Source: Thiotrichales bacterium
GTDB lineage: Bacteria; Pseudomonadota; Gammaproteobacteria; JAAZVR01
DNA length: 14,055 bases
Direction: 5' to 3'
Assembly (NCBI GenBank): GCA_018623305.1
Contig: JAAZVR010000016.1
Span: forward strand, 1 to 14,055
Of the stretch, positions 1 to 6,585 are shown one piece after another. The notes beneath the pieces were generated by a model that was not told the origin of the DNA, did not search any database, and saw only the letters and a program-made list of their open reading frames with translations. Each line of letters opens with the position of its first letter. Position 1 is the first letter of the stretch. Made by a program: the position numbers and the translations under genes.

Positions 1-510
1 ACGGTGCTGATGTCGTTAGTGGCGGTGGTGCTCGCGGCGGTGTATCCCTTTATGAAACGTCATACGCATTGGCCTCAAGTATTTCTTGGGATTGCTTTTG
101 CATGGGCTATCCCGATGGGATTTATGGCAGTTCAGGGCACTATTCCGTTATTGGCATGGGTAGTTTTTGTTGCGACCGTTATATGGGCAGTGGTGTACGA
201 TACGATGTATGCGATGGTCGATTACGAAGATGATGTGAAAATCGGAATTAAATCGACGGCGGTTTTATTTGGTAAGTATTCCGCTGATTATATTGCCGGT
301 TTCCAGTTATTGTTTTTAGGTCTGTTGATGTGGGCAGGTCAATTAGCGCATCTTGGATGGCCGTTTTGGGCAAGTTTAGTGGTCGTGTCGTTGTTTTTCT
401 TGAAGCAACAAAAATGGATTCGAACAGGTCATAGAAAAGCCTGTTTCCAGGCTTTTCTCAATAATCACTGGGTTGGATTATCGGTCTTTGCCGGTATTGC
501 CATATCCTGA
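1..510 (+). CDS. ubiA: 4-hydroxybenzoate octaprenyltransferase UbiA, C-terminal part
   Basis: Partial: the frame is open from base 1 and about 169 residues are visible of a protein usually near 290, so the N-terminal half with the first Asp-rich motif lies outside the window. The second prenyl-diphosphate/Mg2+ motif is clear in YDTMYAMVDYEDDVKIGIKS, followed by several hydrophobic membrane helices. The C-terminus ACFQAFLNNHWVG matches the conserved UbiA tail. It attaches a polyprenyl chain to 4-hydroxybenzoate in the inner membrane, an early step of ubiquinone synthesis. The last 46 bases overlap the 3' end of the opposite-strand transporter gene, and a terminator hairpin for that gene sits inside this coding sequence at 433-458. 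The protein ends a few residues earlier than I recall for the E. coli enzyme. Identity is secure from motifs; MenA-type prenyltransferases are less likely. Confidence 0.93.
   Translation, partial: TVLMSLVAVVLAAVYPFMKRHTHWPQVFLGIAFAWAIPMGFMAVQGTIPLLAWVVFVATVIWAVVYDTMYAMVDYEDDVKIGIKSTAVLFGKYSADYIAGFQLLFLGLLMWAGQLAHLGWPFWASLVVVSLFFLKQQKWIRTGHRKACFQAFLNNHWVGLSVFAGIAIS
433..458 (-). terminator. Intrinsic terminator of the YeeE/YedE operon, embedded in ubiA
   Basis: A perfect 11-bp inverted repeat (arms 433-443 and 448-458) has a 4-base loop that reads GAAA on the minus strand. On that strand the arm ends in TTTTCT, and the hairpin begins 6 bases after the transporter stop codon at 467-465. It is nearly symmetric, so a weaker terminator could also form in the ubiA mRNA, before the ubiA stop codon. 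Confidence 0.75.
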
Positions 511-902
511 GCGCGCCCATACACAAAGGTGCCGATTAAGATTCCTATAATCACGAAGATCGCAGAAATTTTACCTTCACCCAGCATTGCAGGGACGGAA
601 CCTGGACAAGACGCAGTCATTGCCCAACCAATGCCGAATAAGACCGCACCAAACAACAAGCCTGGTTTGTCGGGTTTTTTGGCAAAATCAATCGGCGCGC
701 TGTCCGCGACAGAGTTCACTTGGAACTGCTTCAAAATCCAAATACCTATGGATGCAGTGACAACGGCCGCACCAATCACATACACCAACTGAAAATTTTC
801 CAATAAGAACATTTCCGCGTGAAAATCATAAGTCGTTGCACCTGAGCGGCTCAAAAGAAATCCGAAGAGAGTGCCTAAACCTAAAGCAAAAATCTTTTTC
901 AT
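465..902 (-). CDS. YeeE/YedE-family sulfur transporter, second half protein
   Basis: 145 residues. The start chosen is the ATG at 902 (MKKIFALGLG), because a perfect AAGGAG Shine-Dalgarno stands just upstream and overlaps the stop of the preceding gene; a longer frame reaching 947 would overlap that gene. About four hydrophobic segments are visible (roughly residues 3-17, 36-58, 82-98, 112-129). The family signature LFGAVLFGIGWAMTASCPGS carries the conserved Cys99. YeeE/YedE proteins (DUF395; the thiosulfate importer TsuA is the best studied) relay sulfur compounds along membrane-embedded cysteines. Here the usual single chain is split into two adjacent genes, as in PmpA/PmpB-type pairs. It likely works as a complex with the protein encoded by 913-1404. 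The substrate (thiosulfate or another sulfane-sulfur species) is inference. Confidence 0.88.
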   Translation of the reverse strand: MKKIFALGLGTLFGFLLSRSGATTYDFHAEMFLLENFQLVYVIGAAVVTASIGIWILKQFQVNSVADSAPIDFAKKPDKPGLLFGAVLFGIGWAMTASCPGSVPAMLGEGKISAIFVIIGILIGTFVYGRAQDMAIPAKTDNPTQ

Positions 903-912
903 TTCGTTCTCC

Positions 913-1404
913 TTAGGCGACAAATGCGAATAAGAGTTGAGTGGCAATCAACGCGCTAGCAAAGAAAGTCACTGCGGCAAAAATACTTGGTCGATTCACA
1001 AGCGAGCAACCGACTAAGGCATGGCCTGTAGTACAAGCCCCTGCTAAACGAGCACCGTAGCCTAATAAGAAACCACCCATTAATAACCATAGGGCTTTAG
1101 CTGCCGGGCTTGTTGGTAGAATTGAATCGTACATCCCCATTTCGAAGCTCCAGTGCCACTCGCCTGGAGAGAGCATTGCGTTGATAAATCCACCCAAAGG
1201 TAGACCGACTAGAAACCAGAGTTTCCAGTTGTTCAAGATTTTGTATTCGCCGGTGTGGAAAAATGAGGATTTGGTGAAAAAACCAACGACGTTTCCGTAG
1301 GCGCTCGAACAGCCTAGAGGTTTACCAATCAACCAAAAATGGAGCAGAATAAACATTCCAATAAAGAGTCCGCCAATCCAGCCGGCCCAAAATGAAACTT
1401 CCAT
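913..1404 (-). CDS. YeeE/YedE-family sulfur transporter, first half protein
   Basis: 163 residues starting at the ATG at 1404 (MEVSFWAG), preceded by GGGAAG about 8 bases upstream. A TTG at 1419 would add five residues but would lose that ribosome binding site. Hydrophobic segments occur near residues 5-25, 60-78, 103-118 and 138-162. Cysteines sit in family motifs: Cys32 in GCSSAYGNVVGFF, Cys124 in GACTTGHALVG and Cys133 in GCSLVNRPS. These are typical of YeeE/YedE channels that move thiosulfate or related sulfur across the inner membrane. The gene is first of a two-gene operon, 10 bases ahead of its partner. A secreted rhodanese about 1 kb away fits a sulfane-sulfur handling role. The family is certain; the exact substrate is not. 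Confidence 0.88.
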   Translation of the reverse strand: MEVSFWAGWIGGLFIGMFILLHFWLIGKPLGCSSAYGNVVGFFTKSSFFHTGEYKILNNWKLWFLVGLPLGGFINAMLSPGEWHWSFEMGMYDSILPTSPAAKALWLLMGGFLLGYGARLAGACTTGHALVGCSLVNRPSIFAAVTFFASALIATQLLFAFVA

Positions 1405-1418
1405 AGATTTACTTCCCA

Positions 1419-1435
1419 ATACTATCTATACTAAT
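1419..1435 (-). repeat. ATTAGTAT element and TAGTAT direct repeat in the transporter leader
   Basis: On the minus strand the leader reads TAGTAT-AGA-TAGTAT (1433-1419), two identical 6-mers 9 bases apart. The upstream copy extends to ATTAGTAT, an 8-mer also present in the same orientation in the rhodanese promoter at 2683-2676. A shared operator is possible; AT-rich chance similarity is also possible. Confidence 0.35.
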
Positions 1436-1445
1436 TAAGTAGGGT

Positions 1446-1474
1446 ATTGTGCTTGGTGTGTGGATACACGTCAA
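1446..1474 (-). promoter_or_regulatory. Predicted sigma-70 promoter of the YeeE/YedE operon
   Basis: On the minus strand TTGACG (1474-1469, 5 of 6 to consensus) is followed after 17 bases by CACAAT (1451-1446, 4 of 6). The start would be near 1439, giving a leader of about 35 bases to the ATG at 1404. Confidence 0.45.
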
Positions 1475-1493
1475 AACAAAGATTTTTGTTGCA

Positions 1494-1523
1494 CTATAAA
1501 ATTTTATTATTGGCTATAAAATT
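1494..1523 (+). promoter_or_regulatory. Tandem CTATAAAATT repeat in the hemJ upstream region
   Basis: CTATAAAATT occurs at 1494-1503 and again at 1514-1523, exactly 20 bases apart. The second copy has a -10-like TATAAA at 1515-1520, placed about 25 bases before the hemJ ATG. A TTGCAC at 1489-1494 could be a -35 but lies 20 bases away, which is too far for a standard promoter, so the assignment is tentative. Confidence 0.35.
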
Positions 1524-1544
1524 AAATAATGAGGGGATAGATTT

Positions 1545-1961
1545 ATGTTGTGGTTAAAAGCAGCCCACATTTTATTTGTAATGTCTTGGATGGCTGGGAT
1601 TTTCTACTTGCCGCGTATTTTTGTGCATTTTGTGGAAGGTAAAGAAGCGGGCGAACAAGTCGATCGTTTGGCGATTATGGCGCGTAAATTGTATAAATTT
1701 ATGACCATTATGATGATGTTGGCCATCGGTACAGGCATCTGGTTATGGTTGGCGTATTTCCCTCTAATTGCCGGTTGGATGCATGCGAAGATTTTGTTTG
1801 TTGTGTTGATGTTGGTCTACCATATTTGGACGAAACGTCGAATGAAGGAAATGCAAGAAGGTCATTTGGATCATTCAGGTGTCTATTATCGCTGGGCGAA
1901 CGAGATTCCTTTGTTCTTGACGATTGCGATTTTGATTTTGGTGGTTGTCAAACCTTTCTAA
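1545..1961 (+). CDS. hemJ: Protoporphyrinogen IX oxidase HemJ
   Basis: 138 residues, the normal length for HemJ (UPF0093/CopD-like family). The start MLWLKAAHILFVMSWMAG with His8 and the segment FYLPRIFVHF are hallmarks of the family. Further conserved elements are HAKILFVVLMLVYHIW in the third membrane helix and RWANEIP before the last helix. About four membrane helices are visible. HemJ oxidises protoporphyrinogen IX to protoporphyrin IX in the inner membrane, the penultimate step of heme b synthesis in many Gram-negative bacteria that lack HemG and HemY. A GAGGGG ribosome binding site lies at 1531-1536. The gene is alone in its transcript: it is divergent from the sulfur transporter operon and closed by a strong terminator. 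Its place beside sulfur genes is probably incidental, although sulfur oxidisers need much heme for cytochromes (inference). Confidence 0.92.
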   Translation: MLWLKAAHILFVMSWMAGIFYLPRIFVHFVEGKEAGEQVDRLAIMARKLYKFMTIMMMLAIGTGIWLWLAYFPLIAGWMHAKILFVVLMLVYHIWTKRRMKEMQEGHLDHSGVYYRWANEIPLFLTIAILILVVVKPF

Positions 1962-1966
1962 AACGC

Positions 1967-1993
1967 AAAAAGCCGGCAATTGCCGGCTTTTTT
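1967..1993. terminator. Bidirectional intrinsic terminator between hemJ and the rhodanese gene
   Basis: The 18-base perfect palindrome AGCCGGCAATTGCCGGCT is flanked by AAAA on the left and TTTTT on the right. It starts 6 bases after the hemJ stop and lies 17 bases beyond the rhodanese stop on the other strand, so it can serve both convergent genes. Confidence 0.92.
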
Positions 1994-2009
1994 ATAGGCT
2001 TAAGACCTA

Positions 2010-2630
2010 TTACTTCTCTACGTAAGCATTTGCTGTATCGATTTTGTAAGTCCATGGGTGACCATTGACTTTCCAACCTGACTGCAAACGGAAACCTTTA
2101 TGTTCGCCCGTTTTAGTTTTACCGCCTTCGAAACCGTCTGTCATGATGTAAACGTTTTCGTAACCGTATTGAGCCAACATTTTCGCAGCTGGTTGCGCAC
2201 GTGTTGCACCTGAACGACACATCAATACAACAGGTGTTTCATTATCACCACCCAAGTCGTCCAATTTGTTTTCGAATTCAGTAATGAAGTCATCATTCAA
2301 TTTAGATGAATAACGAGGCTTTTTAGAATCAACCGCATTGTATTTGAAGAATACAGAAGGAATCATGATTTGAGCCATTTGAGTGTGACCCACGAACTGC
2401 CATTCAGCCGGTGTGCGCACGTCAACCAAAATAACGTTGTTTGGCTCGTCTTTAGTGTTGGCTTCTTGCATCCACTTGTAAGTGTTTTCAGCAGTGATGT
2501 ACAAGCCCTGAGGTGTGTGACGCTCTTTTTTAGAAGGTGCTTCACCAGCCCATTTGCTTGGCTCGACTGCCAACGCTGATGTTGCTGTAAAAGCAGCAAC
2601 CAATGCCATAGAAATAATAGACTTCTTCAT
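2010..2630 (-). CDS. Periplasmic rhodanese-like sulfurtransferase
   Basis: 206 residues from the ATG at 2630, which has GGAG 9 bases upstream; the reading frame runs further up but without a signal. Residues 1-21 (MKKSIISMALVAAFTATSALA) form a Sec signal peptide with an ALA cleavage site, so the protein is periplasmic. A single rhodanese domain spans roughly residues 45-180: VILVDVRTPAEWQFVGH is the first conserved strand-turn, and PVVLMCRSGATRA carries the catalytic Cys138 that would bear the persulfide. The C-terminal tail is rich in aromatic residues. Such proteins move sulfane sulfur from thiosulfate or polysulfide to thiols or partner proteins. Proximity to the YeeE/YedE pair suggests joint handling of envelope sulfur (inference). 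The gene is monocistronic, with its own promoter overlapped by an inverted repeat. The in vivo donor and acceptor cannot be read from sequence. Confidence 0.88.
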   Translation of the reverse strand: MKKSIISMALVAAFTATSALAVEPSKWAGEAPSKKERHTPQGLYITAENTYKWMQEANTKDEPNNVILVDVRTPAEWQFVGHTQMAQIMIPSVFFKYNAVDSKKPRYSSKLNDDFITEFENKLDDLGGDNETPVVLMCRSGATRAQPAAKMLAQYGYENVYIMTDGFEGGKTKTGEHKGFRLQSGWKVNGHPWTYKIDTANAYVEK

Positions 2631-2665
2631 TGATAAAATCTCCGATAATGTTTTAATTTTTGAAT

Positions 2666-2685
2666 ATATTAGCAAATACTAATAT
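2666..2685. promoter_or_regulatory. Inverted repeat, candidate repressor operator over the rhodanese -10
   Basis: ATATTAG (2666-2672) and CTAATAT (2679-2685) form a perfect 7-bp inverted repeat with a 6-base spacer. The repeat covers the -10 box and most of the promoter spacer, the usual place for a dimeric repressor such as an ArsR/SmtB-type protein. Which regulator binds is unknown. Confidence 0.45.
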
Positions 2686-2694
2686 CTTTTCCAA
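2666..2694 (-). promoter_or_regulatory. Predicted promoter of the rhodanese gene
   Basis: On the minus strand TTGGAA (2694-2689) is followed by exactly 17 bases and TAATAT (2671-2666). The -10 is preceded by TGC, an extended -10 feature. The transcript would begin near 2659, leaving about 29 bases before the ATG. Confidence 0.5.
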
Positions 2695-2763
2695 TTAGAA
2701 AATGTTTATTTGGCATGATAAATATATTTTATAGTCTTACGGGGTGTTGATGCATGATGGATT

Positions 2764-2785
2764 AAAAAGAGGCCGGAGCCTCTTT
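2764..2785 (-). terminator. Intrinsic terminator of metH
   Basis: Arms 2766-2773 and 2778-2785 (AAAGAGGC / GCCTCTTT) pair perfectly around a 4-base loop. On the minus strand the stem ends in a run of five T (2768-2764). It begins 5 bases after the metH stop codon at 2793-2791. Confidence 0.88.
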
Positions 2786-2790
2786 ATGTT

Positions 2791-5700
2791 TTAGTTCACC
2801 ACGAAGTCTTCTGGATCGTAGGCGAGATTCGGTGCGAGCCATTTCTCGGCTTCCTCAATCGTCATGCCTTTGCGTTGAGCGTAGTCTTCAACTTGATCTC
2901 GGTTGATATTACCGACACCGAAATAACGCGCATCTGGATGGCTAAAGTACCAACCTGAAACAGCCGCTGTTGGCAACATGGCAAAGCTGTCGGTAATGCT
3001 GATGCCCGCATGTTCGACCGGTGTCAGTAAGTCCCACAGTAGGCCTTTTTCGGTATGGTCAGGGCAGGCTGGATAACCTGGAGCTGGGCGAATACCTTGG
3101 TATTTCTCTTTGATTAAGGCCTCATTGTCTAAGATCTCATCAGCGGCATAACCCCAATACTCTTTACGCACCAGCTCGTGCATTTTTTCAGCAAAGGCTT
3201 CGGCTAAGCGATCCGCCAAGGCTTTCAACATGATTGAACGATAGTCGTCGTGTGCTTTTTCAAAGCGTTCGATGTGTTCCTCAATGCCGATGCCGGCAGT
3301 CACCGCAAAACCACCAATATAGTCTTGCAGGCCTGTTTCTTTTGGTGCGACATAATCTGACAAACAATAGTTGGGCGCATCGTTGCGTTTTTCGGTTTGC
3401 TGGCGCAAATGGTGAAGTGTCATTTGCACTTCATCGCGTGCATCTGACGTATACAGCTCAATATCGTCACCGACCGCATTGGCTGGGAATAATCCCATCA
3501 CAGCGCGTGCTGTCAGCCATTTCTCATCAATGATTTGCTGCAACATGGTTTGCGCATCTGCAAAGAGTTGCTGAGCTTGTTCGCCCACGACTTTGTCATT
3601 CAAGATGCGCGGGTAAAGGCCGTGCAAATCCCAAGATTGGAAGAACGGCGACCAGTCAATGCGATCGACTAGATCCTTAAGAGGGAAATTATCAAAGATA
3701 TGAATGCCCGGTTGAGCTGGCTTCGGTGGCGTGTAGCCTTCCCACTCAATCGCGACCTTGTTTAATTTCGCTTTGTTATAAGGTACACGCTTGGTTTGCG
3801 CTTGTTTCTTTTTACGGTCTTCACGCACAGCTTCGTAATCGACTTTGATATTCTCAACGAACGGGCCTTTCAAGTCTTTAGATAGCAGACTTTGAGCGAC
3901 ACCCACTGCACGTGAGGCATCTTTCACATACACAACGGGATGGTCGTAAGCCGGGTCGATTTTTACCGCAGTATGTGCTTTTGAAGTGGTGGCTCCACCA
4001 ATCAACAATGGCAACTCTAGGCCTGCGCGTTTCATTTCTTTCGCCACGTTGACCATTTCATCCAGCGATGGCGTGATAAGGCCTGAAAGACCAATCATAT
4101 CCGCATTCACTTCAACGGCCTTTTCGAGGATTTTTTCCGCAGGCACCATGACGCCTAAGTCGAAGACTTCAAAGTTATTACACTGAAGCACCACGCCAAC
4201 GATGTTTTTACCGATGTCATGTACATCGCCTTTCACCGTTGCCATTACGATACGCCCATTGCTTGAACCCGCTGATTTTTCCGCTTCCAAGTACGGTTGT
4301 AGATAGGCCACGGCTTGCTTCATTACGCGCGCAGATTTCACCACCTGTGGCAAGAACATCTTGCCTGAGCCGAATAAGTCGCCGACCACATTCATGCCGT
4401 CCATCAGAGGGCCTTCGATTACTTGCAAAGGCGACTGCAATTTCTGACGGGCTTCTTCGGTGTCGTCATTGATGAACTCGGTAATGCCTTTCACCAATGC
4501 ATGTTCGATGCGTTTTTCAACGCTTTCTTCACGCCAGCTTAAATCCGCTTTTGAAGCGCCACCAACGGCTTGGTCACGGAATTTTTCCGCTAGAGTGATT
4601 AGGCGTTCCGTTGGATTGTCTTCGTCCGTATCAGTCGGGCGTTTGCGATTCAAAATCACCTCTTCGATGGCATCACGCAAGTCTTTTTCGATGTCGTCAT
4701 AAATCGCTAATTGCCCTGCATTGACGATACCCATATCCATGCCCTCTTTAATGGCATAGTAAAGGAATACCGCATGAATCGCTTCACGCACATGGTTGTT
4801 ACCACGGAATGAGAATGAGACGTTTGAAACGCCACCGGACACCATCGCATGAGGTAAGTTTTGTTTGATGTCTGTCACCGCATTGATGAAATCCAAAGCG
4901 TAGTTTTCGTGTTCCTCGATACCCGTTGCGACCGCGAAAATGTTCGGATCAAAGATGATGTCTTCCGCAGGGAAGCCAACCACTTCGGTTAGGATTTTGT
5001 ATGAACGCTGACAGATTTCAAATTTGCGTTCGCGCGTATCGGCCTGACCGACTTCATCAAAAGCCATGACCAAAACTGCCGCGCCGTAACGACGAACGAG
5101 TTTCGCTTGTTCGATGAATTTTTCTTCGCCTTCTTTTAACGAAATCGAGTTAACGATGGCCTTGCCTTGTACGCATTGAAGGCCGGCTTCTAAGGCTTCC
5201 CATTTGGATGAGTCAATCATGAATGGCACTTTAGCCGCATCGGGCTCACCGGCCAGCAAGTTCATAAAGCGACGCATACACGCGACCGCATCCAACATGC
5301 CTTCGTCCATGTTGATGTCGATGATATTCGCGCCGTCTTCGACTTGTTTGATCGAAATCTCGACCGCTTCGTCGTAGTTTTCTTCGATGATAAGGCGTTT
5401 GAATTTAGCAGAACCGGTGACGTTGTTACGTTCACCTACATTGATAAAAAGTGTTTCAGAACCAATATTCAACGGCTCAAGGCCTGCTAAGCGACATTGA
5501 GGTTCAATCTCTGGAATTTCACGACGGCTATGATTTTCTGCACGTTTGGCAATTTCGCCAATGTGTTCTGGTGTTGTACCACAACAGCCACCGATTAAAT
5601 TGACCCAGCCGTTCGCCAGCCACTCTTCGACTTCTTCTGCCATATCGTGTGCTGACAAATCGTATTCACCGAATTCATTCGGTAGGCCTGCATTCGGGTG

Positions 5701-6522
5701 AACTGAAACATAGCATTCTGAGATACGAGCCAATTCTTTGACATACGGGCGTAATTCATCAGGGCCTAAGGCACAGTTCAAACCGATTAAAAGTGGGTCA
5801 GCGTGGCGCACAGAGTTGTAAAAGGCTTCTGTCGTTTGGCCTGATAAGGTACGGCCTGAAGCATCTGTTATCGTACCCGACAACATAATTGGAATCTCAA
5901 AACCCAATTCGTCTTCGACTTGTTTAACCGCATAAATCGCCGCTTTGGCATTCAATGTATCGAAAATTGTTTCGATTAAAATAACGTCTGCACCACCTTC
6001 AAGTAGGCCTTTGGTCGCTTGGTCGTAAGCCTCAACCAATTCCATAAATGTAACATTACGATAACCGGGGTCGTTGACATCTGGAGAGATTGAACCGGTG
6101 CGGTTTGTGGGGCCTAAAACCCCCGCTACAAAACGTGGTTTTCCATCTTCGGCTTCAACTTTTGCACACGCTGCGCGCGCGACTTTTGCCGCTTCAACGT
6201 TTAATTCATAAACGTAGTCTTCCATTTCGTAATCGGCTTGGGCAATTGTCGTGGCGTTAAACGAGTTGGTTTCCACCATATCGGCGCCCGCGCGCAAGAA
6301 CTGGCAATGAATGTCTTCAATGATTTCGGGGCGTGTTAAGACCAACATATCGTTGTTGCCCTGAAGCGGTGAAGGATGGTCTGCAAAGCGTTCTTGACGG
6401 AAGTCGTCTTCGCTCAGTTTAAAGCCTTGAATCATGGTGCCCATGGCGCCATCAAGCACAGCGATGCGCTCGCTCAAAATGGATTTCAAAGTGTCGATGC
6501 GTTGAGTGCGGTTATCTGTCAT
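2791..6522 (-). CDS. metH: Cobalamin-dependent methionine synthase MetH
   Basis: 1243 residues, close to the E. coli enzyme. The homocysteine domain (about 1-330) has the zinc ligands Cys250 in GLNCALG and Cys313-Cys314 in [11 protein letters not shown]. The methyltetrahydrofolate domain (about 350-620) opens with [17 protein letters not shown] helical cap (about 660-740) precedes the B12-binding domain, where [12 protein letters not shown] supplies the lower-face cobalt ligand His768. The C-terminal reactivation domain has Arg1145 and Tyr1150 in [16 protein letters not shown], which bind S-adenosylmethionine. The cytosolic enzyme transfers methyl from 5-methyltetrahydrofolate to homocysteine. 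All modules are present, so reductive reactivation should work with a flavodoxin-type donor. The gene stands alone: its own terminator follows, and its promoter is shared back-to-back with mltC. Its Shine-Dalgarno is weak (AGAA just before the ATG). No SAM or cobalamin riboswitch fits the short leader. Confidence 0.98.
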   Translation of the reverse strand: MTDNRTQRIDTLKSILSERIAVLDGAMGTMIQGFKLSEDDFRQERFADHPSPLQGNNDMLVLTRPEIIEDIHCQFLRAGADMVETNSFNATTIAQADYEMEDYVYELNVEAAKVARAACAKVEAEDGKPRFVAGVLGPTNRTGSISPDVNDPGYRNVTFMELVEAYDQATKGLLEGGADVILIETIFDTLNAKAAIYAVKQVEDELGFEIPIMLSGTITDASGRTLSGQTTEAFYNSVRHADPLLIGLNCALGPDELRPYVKELARISECYVSVHPNAGLPNEFGEYDLSAHDMAEEVEEWLANGWVNLIGGCCGTTPEHIGEIAKRAENHSRREIPEIEPQCRLAGLEPLNIGSETLFINVGERNNVTGSAKFKRLIIEENYDEAVEISIKQVEDGANIIDINMDEGMLDAVACMRRFMNLLAGEPDAAKVPFMIDSSKWEALEAGLQCVQGKAIVNSISLKEGEEKFIEQAKLVRRYGAAVLVMAFDEVGQADTRERKFEICQRSYKILTEVVGFPAEDIIFDPNIFAVATGIEEHENYALDFINAVTDIKQNLPHAMVSGGVSNVSFSFRGNNHVREAIHAVFLYYAIKEGMDMGIVNAGQLAIYDDIEKDLRDAIEEVILNRKRPTDTDEDNPTERLITLAEKFRDQAVGGASKADLSWREESVEKRIEHALVKGITEFINDDTEEARQKLQSPLQVIEGPLMDGMNVVGDLFGSGKMFLPQVVKSARVMKQAVAYLQPYLEAEKSAGSSNGRIVMATVKGDVHDIGKNIVGVVLQCNNFEVFDLGVMVPAEKILEKAVEVNADMIGLSGLITPSLDEMVNVAKEMKRAGLELPLLIGGATTSKAHTAVKIDPAYDHPVVYVKDASRAVGVAQSLLSKDLKGPFVENIKVDYEAVREDRKKKQAQTKRVPYNKAKLNKVAIEWEGYTPPKPAQPGIHIFDNFPLKDLVDRIDWSPFFQSWDLHGLYPRILNDKVVGEQAQQLFADAQTMLQQIIDEKWLTARAVMGLFPANAVGDDIELYTSDARDEVQMTLHHLRQQTEKRNDAPNYCLSDYVAPKETGLQDYIGGFAVTAGIGIEEHIERFEKAHDDYRSIMLKALADRLAEAFAEKMHELVRKEYWGYAADEILDNEALIKEKYQGIRPAPGYPACPDHTEKGLLWDLLTPVEHAGISITDSFAMLPTAAVSGWYFSHPDARYFGVGNINRDQVEDYAQRKGMTIEEAEKWLAPNLAYDPEDFVVN

Positions 6523-6544
6523 TTCTGCGTTAATCGTCTTTCGT

Positions 6545-6550
6545 TATAAT
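6545..6550 (+). promoter_or_regulatory. Predicted -10 box of mltC
   Basis: Consensus TATAAT at 6545-6550 places the start near 6557, about 29 bases before the GTG at 6586. The -35 position (near 6522-6527, TTTCTG) is poor, so the promoter may be weak or need an activator. It faces the metH -10 box head-on. Confidence 0.5.
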
Positions 6551-6557
6551 TGCGCGA

Positions 6558-6566
6558 ATTATAGCA
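6558..6566 (-). promoter_or_regulatory. Predicted extended -10 promoter of metH
   Basis: On the minus strand TGC-TATAAT (6566-6558) is a full extended -10 element, which can work without a good -35. The start would be near 6551, giving a leader of about 28 bases. No MetR-type TGAA-N5-TTCA or MetJ-type AGACGTCT site was found in the gap. Confidence 0.55.
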
Positions 6567-6572
6567 ATTTTT

Positions 6573-6577
6573 AAGGA
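6573..6577 (+). promoter_or_regulatory. Ribosome binding site that decides the mltC start
   Basis: AAGGA at 6573-6577 lies 8 bases before the GTG at 6586. The in-frame ATG at 6577 overlaps this site and so is badly placed for initiation. Confidence 0.6.
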
Positions 6578-6585
6578 TGCTCGTT

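Noticed and set aside
132..144. Rhodanese active-site loop as a Cdc25-like seven-residue CX5R loop (residue numbers of the rhodanese protein)
   Set aside because: CRSGATRA aligns without a gap to classical rhodanese CRKGVTA, so it is an ordinary six-residue sulfur-transfer loop.
903..947. Longer N-terminus for the second transporter half (start near 947)
   Set aside because: It would overlap the upstream gene by about 35 bases and skip the strong AAGGAG placed for the ATG at 902.
2631..2790. Small gene or sRNA in the longest gap
   Set aside because: Apart from the rhodanese promoter with its inverted repeat and the metH terminator, only AT-rich DNA is seen, with no supported ORF or structured RNA.
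3234..4702. Plus-strand ORFs of 66-99 codons inside metH
   Set aside because: They lie antisense to a strongly conserved 1243-residue gene and have no recognisable family, so they are frame shadows.
6523..6585. Possible SAM or cobalamin riboswitch, or MetR/MetJ sites, upstream of metH
   Set aside because: The gap is only about 63 bases, with a predicted leader near 28 bases, far too short for a riboswitch. No TGAA-N5-TTCA or AGACGTCT-like site is present.
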